From Desulfurobacteriaceae bacterium (GTDB taxonomy: Bacteria > Aquificota > Aquificia > Desulfurobacteriales > DQVG01), in assembly GCA_015661865.1 (NCBI GenBank), contig DQVG01000118.1:1-7045 (forward strand): a DNA stretch of 7,045 nucleotides, written 5' to 3'. The notes beneath the pieces are model-generated. The model searched no databases and was not told where the DNA came from. It saw nothing but the letters and a program-made list of their open reading frames with translations. Shown one piece after another: positions 4,337 to 7,045 of this stretch. Position numbers and translations under genes: made by a program. The stretch's first letter is position 1. Each line of letters begins with the position of its first letter.

Positions 4337-7018
4337 TTAAGCCATTTTATCTTTAGCTTCTTTTACATTAAAGTGTAAATATTGCATAAGAGAAGATATA
4401 GTAGAGTGCTTTATGGTTTTTATTAAATCTTTAAAAAGCTCAAAAGATTCTTTTTTAAATTCTACTACTGGATCCTTCTGTCCATATCCTCTAAGACCTA
4501 TTCCTTCTCTTAGGTGATCCAAGTTTCTTAAGTGTTCTCTCCAATAATGATCTAAGTTTTGTAAGAGAGTTAATCTTTCTAACTCTCTTAATTCACTTTC
4601 TCCTAAAACTTTTTCTCCTTCTTCATAAAGATTTAAGAAAGCTTTTAAAAGTAAAATTTTTATTTTCTCTCTTTCATCATCTTCATCTAACTCAATTTTT
4701 TCTAATTCTTCTAAGGAAGTTGGAAAAGAGGGCAGGGGAACTCCATAATTTTTTTCTACATAATCTTTTAAACCTTTTAGATTCCAATTTTCTGGAAGCT
4801 CTTCCTCCGGAACAAACATATCTACTAGATCAGTAATAACATCTTCTATCATAGCAAGAATTTCTTCTTTTATATTTTCTCCTTTTAATATCTTGTTTCT
4901 CTGCTCATAAATAACTTTTCTTTGAACATTATAGACCTCATCAAATTCTAAAAGACGTTTTCTAATTTGAAAATGCATTTGCTCTACTTTTTGTTGAGCT
5001 GTTTCTAAAGCTTTGGATACCATTTTATGAGTAATTGGTTCATCTTCCGGAATATTCATAAAGTTCATAAGTTTTTGAATTTTATCTGCTCCAAAAAGTC
5101 TAAGTAAATCATCTTCCAAAGATAAAAAGAATCTAGTTTCTCCAGGATCTCCTTGACGACCTGATCTTCCTCGAAGTTGATTGTCTATTCTTCTACTTTC
5201 GTGTCTTTCCGTTCCAATAACGTAAAGTCCTCCAAGCTCTTTTACTTTTTCTTTTTCTTTTTCTGTAATTTTTTTCCATTTTTCTAAATTTTCTTTTAAA
5301 AGATCTTCATAAATTTCATAAGCTTTTTCATCAAGTTCAAAATCACTTAAATTTGGATATTCTTTTCTTAACATTTCTTTTATAGAATCTAAAGTAATTC
5401 CTTTTTCCTTAAGCTCACTTTTTGCTAAATACTCTGGATTTCCCCCAAGTAAAATATCTGTTCCTCTACCGGCCATATTAGTAGCTATGGTTACCGCTCC
5501 TAATCTTCCAGCTTGAGCCACAATTTCAGCTTCCTTTTCGTGATACTTTGCATTTAAAACCTGATGAGGAATACCTTCTTGCTTTAATAAATTAGATAAA
5601 AGCTCAGAATCTTCCACAGATTTAGTTCCTACCAAAATAGGCCTTCCTTTAGCATGTTCTTTTTTTATTTCCTCAACCACAGCCTTCCATTTGGCAGCTT
5701 TTGTTTTGTAAATTACATCCGGGTGATCTATTCTTCTTATAGGTTTATTTGTTGGAATAACTACTACATCCAAACCATATATAGCCTTTAACTCGGCAGC
5801 TTCAGTTTCTGCAGTTCCAGTCATCCCGGCAAGTTTTTTATAAAGTTTAAAGTAATTTTGAAGGGTAATAGTTGCTAAAGTTTGATTTTCAGATTCAATA
5901 GGAACTCCTTCTTTTGCTTCTACCGCTTGGTGAAGTCCATCACTCCACCTTCTTCCATCCATAAGTCTGCCGGTAAACTCATCAATTATAACTACTTTGT
6001 TATCAATTACCATATAATCAATATCTCTTTTAAAAAGATAATGAGCTCTTAAAGATTGTAAAATGGCATGAAGAAGCTCAGAAAGTTTGGGATCATATAA
6101 ATTAATTTCTTTTACTCCATAAAGGTCCTTATCTATGAATTTTTCTAAAATAGCTTCTACCTTTTTTATACCTTTATCTGTTAAAACTGCGGTTTTGGTT
6201 TTTTCATCTACTTCAAAATCTTCATCTTTTTTTAACTGTCTTACAATGTAGTCTGCTAGATAGTAAACCTCAGGATTTTCATCCGATGGCCCAGAAATAA
6301 TTAAAGGAGTTCTAGCTTCATCTATTAAGATAGAATCAGCTTCATCTACAATAGCATAAAAAAGTTCTCTTTGAACTTGTTCTTCTTTGGAAAAGGCCAT
6401 ATTATCTCTTAAATAATCAAAGCCAAATTCACTATTTGTTCCATATGTAATATCACAAGCATATGCTTTTTTTCTTTCTTCTTTTTCCATGTCCTGCTGT
6501 AAATATCCAACTGTAAGACCTAAATATCTATATATAGGGCCCATCCACTCAGCATCTCTTTTTGCTAGATAATCATTTACGGTAACTATATGGACTCCCC
6601 TTTGAGCTAAAGCATTTAAAGTAGCAGCTAAAGTTGCCACTAAAGTTTTCCCTTCTCCTGTTTTCATTTCGGCAATTTTCCCTTGATGCAAAACAACTCC
6701 ACCTATAAGTTGAACATCAAAATGTCTTAGACCCAAAGTTCTTTTTGAAGCTTCCCTAACAGCTGCAAAAACTTCTGGTAAGATTTTATCCATATATTTA
6801 AATTGTTCTTTTGCACTTTTTACATCATCGTCTTTATATTTTTCTCTAATATCTGTCAAAGCCTTTTTAAATTTTGAAATAAGCTCCCTGAGCTCGGCTT
6901 GAGATTTTTTTTCAAAGTCTTTTTCTAAAGAATTTATTTTTTCTACAATTGGTTTTATCTTTTTTATTTCTCTTTCATTTTTAGTTCCTAAAATCTTTTT
7001 TGCTATAAAATTTAGCAT
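4337..7018 (-). CDS. secA: SecA, preprotein translocase ATPase
   Basis: SecA is the motor that pushes unfolded preproteins through the SecYEG channel at the inner membrane. This copy is complete at 893 residues. NBD1 has Walker A MKTGEGKT at 118-125, VTVNDYLAKRDAEWMGP at 145-161, DEAD at 225-228 and IDEARTPLIISG at 232-243. The preprotein cross-linking domain spans about 245-385. NBD2 carries AGMTGTAETE, NMAGRGTDI at 514-522, and GTERHESRRIDNQLRGRSGR at 602-621. The helical scaffold and two-helix finger contain LLQNLDHYWREHLRNLDHLR at 818-837. A charged insert of about 65 residues at 527-592 occupies the position of the variable (VAR) subdomain and is longer than in E. coli. The protein ends at residue 893 with no Cys-rich zinc-binding C-tail, the element that contacts SecB and lipids in many SecAs. 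AAGGAGG at 7029-7035, 10 nt before the ATG, fixes the start. It is the first gene of the visible operon. Confidence 0.99.
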   Translation of the reverse strand: MLNFIAKKILGTKNEREIKKIKPIVEKINSLEKDFEKKSQAELRELISKFKKALTDIREKYKDDDVKSAKEQFKYMDKILPEVFAAVREASKRTLGLRHFDVQLIGGVVLHQGKIAEMKTGEGKTLVATLAATLNALAQRGVHIVTVNDYLAKRDAEWMGPIYRYLGLTVGYLQQDMEKEERKKAYACDITYGTNSEFGFDYLRDNMAFSKEEQVQRELFYAIVDEADSILIDEARTPLIISGPSDENPEVYYLADYIVRQLKKDEDFEVDEKTKTAVLTDKGIKKVEAILEKFIDKDLYGVKEINLYDPKLSELLHAILQSLRAHYLFKRDIDYMVIDNKVVIIDEFTGRLMDGRRWSDGLHQAVEAKEGVPIESENQTLATITLQNYFKLYKKLAGMTGTAETEAAELKAIYGLDVVVIPTNKPIRRIDHPDVIYKTKAAKWKAVVEEIKKEHAKGRPILVGTKSVEDSELLSNLLKQEGIPHQVLNAKYHEKEAEIVAQAGRLGAVTIATNMAGRGTDILLGGNPEYLAKSELKEKGITLDSIKEMLRKEYPNLSDFELDEKAYEIYEDLLKENLEKWKKITEKEKEKVKELGGLYVIGTERHESRRIDNQLRGRSGRQGDPGETRFFLSLEDDLLRLFGADKIQKLMNFMNIPEDEPITHKMVSKALETAQQKVEQMHFQIRKRLLEFDEVYNVQRKVIYEQRNKILKGENIKEEILAMIEDVITDLVDMFVPEEELPENWNLKGLKDYVEKNYGVPLPSFPTSLEELEKIELDEDDEREKIKILLLKAFLNLYEEGEKVLGESELRELERLTLLQNLDHYWREHLRNLDHLREGIGLRGYGQKDPVVEFKKESFELFKDLIKTIKHSTISSLMQYLHFNVKEAKDKMA

Positions 7019-7028
7019 GAAAAAATAT

Positions 7029-7035
7029 CCTCCTT
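7029..7035 (-). promoter_or_regulatory. Shine-Dalgarno sequence of secA
   Basis: AAGGAGG read on the minus strand is a near-perfect complement to the 3' end of 16S rRNA and lies 10 nt before the secA ATG. A TAA at 7034-7036 touches it and could be the stop of an upstream gene outside the window, but too little sequence remains to tell. No promoter is visible in the 27 bases upstream of secA. Confidence 0.9.
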
Positions 7036-7045
7036 AAAACGTAGC

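Larger units (their letters stand above)
1..7045 (-). other. Probable single operon: secA, SPOUT methyltransferase, SurA-like gene, mini-metV, metF, hypF
   Basis: All six genes share the minus strand, and junctions are 12 nt, 2 nt, a 20-nt overlap, a 14-nt overlap and 1 nt. No gap is long enough for a factor-independent terminator, and I see no hairpin followed by a T-run at any junction. Co-transcription is inferred from spacing. Internal promoters inside coding sequence cannot be excluded in such AT-rich DNA. Confidence 0.7.

Noticed and set aside
7019..7045. Promoter upstream of secA
   Set aside because: Only 27 bases are available and they are taken up by the Shine-Dalgarno and its spacer; no -10/-35 pair can be assessed.

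Overview
This 7,045-base window is AT-rich (roughly 30% G+C by eye) and almost entirely coding. Every gene lies on the minus strand, so transcription runs from right to left. In transcription order the genes are: secA (preprotein translocase ATPase), a SPOUT-type RNA methyltransferase (Methyltrn_RNA_4 type), a secreted SurA-N-like chaperone fragment with an Asn/Thr-rich tail, a tiny four-cysteine protein resembling the cysteine-rich end of MetV, metF (5,10-methylenetetrahydrofolate reductase), and hypF (carbamoyltransferase of [NiFe]-hydrogenase maturation). The hypF gene runs off the left edge without its C-terminus.

The genes are packed as one probable operon. The spacings are 12 nt (secA to methyltransferase), 2 nt (to the SurA-like gene), a 20-nt overlap (to the mini-MetV gene), a 14-nt overlap (to metF) and 1 nt (to hypF). 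I see no room for internal terminators and no credible promoter. The secA promoter, if there is one, lies beyond the right edge, because only 27 bases precede its start codon and these hold a strong Shine-Dalgarno sequence.

The organism is probably a Gram-negative, low-GC anaerobe that uses hydrogen and C1 metabolism. The signs are a signal peptide on a SurA-like periplasmic protein, a [NiFe]-hydrogenase maturation gene, and a MetF paired with a MetV-like cysteine motif. With the SPOUT methyltransferase family and the Lys/Arg(AGA)-rich proteins, this fits a thermophile of the Thermodesulfobacteriota (Thermodesulfobacterium-like), with Aquificota as an alternative. That placement is inference, not a match.

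Functionally the operon mixes protein export (secA and the SurA-like protein), RNA modification, C1/folate reduction (mini-MetV plus MetF) and hydrogenase maturation (HypF). The most notable item is the 51-residue gene at 2903-3058. It carries the MetV/MTHFR_C cysteine signature as a free-standing mini-protein, has a strong ribosome binding site, and overlaps both neighbours. No mobile element, CRISPR array, tRNA or rRNA was seen.
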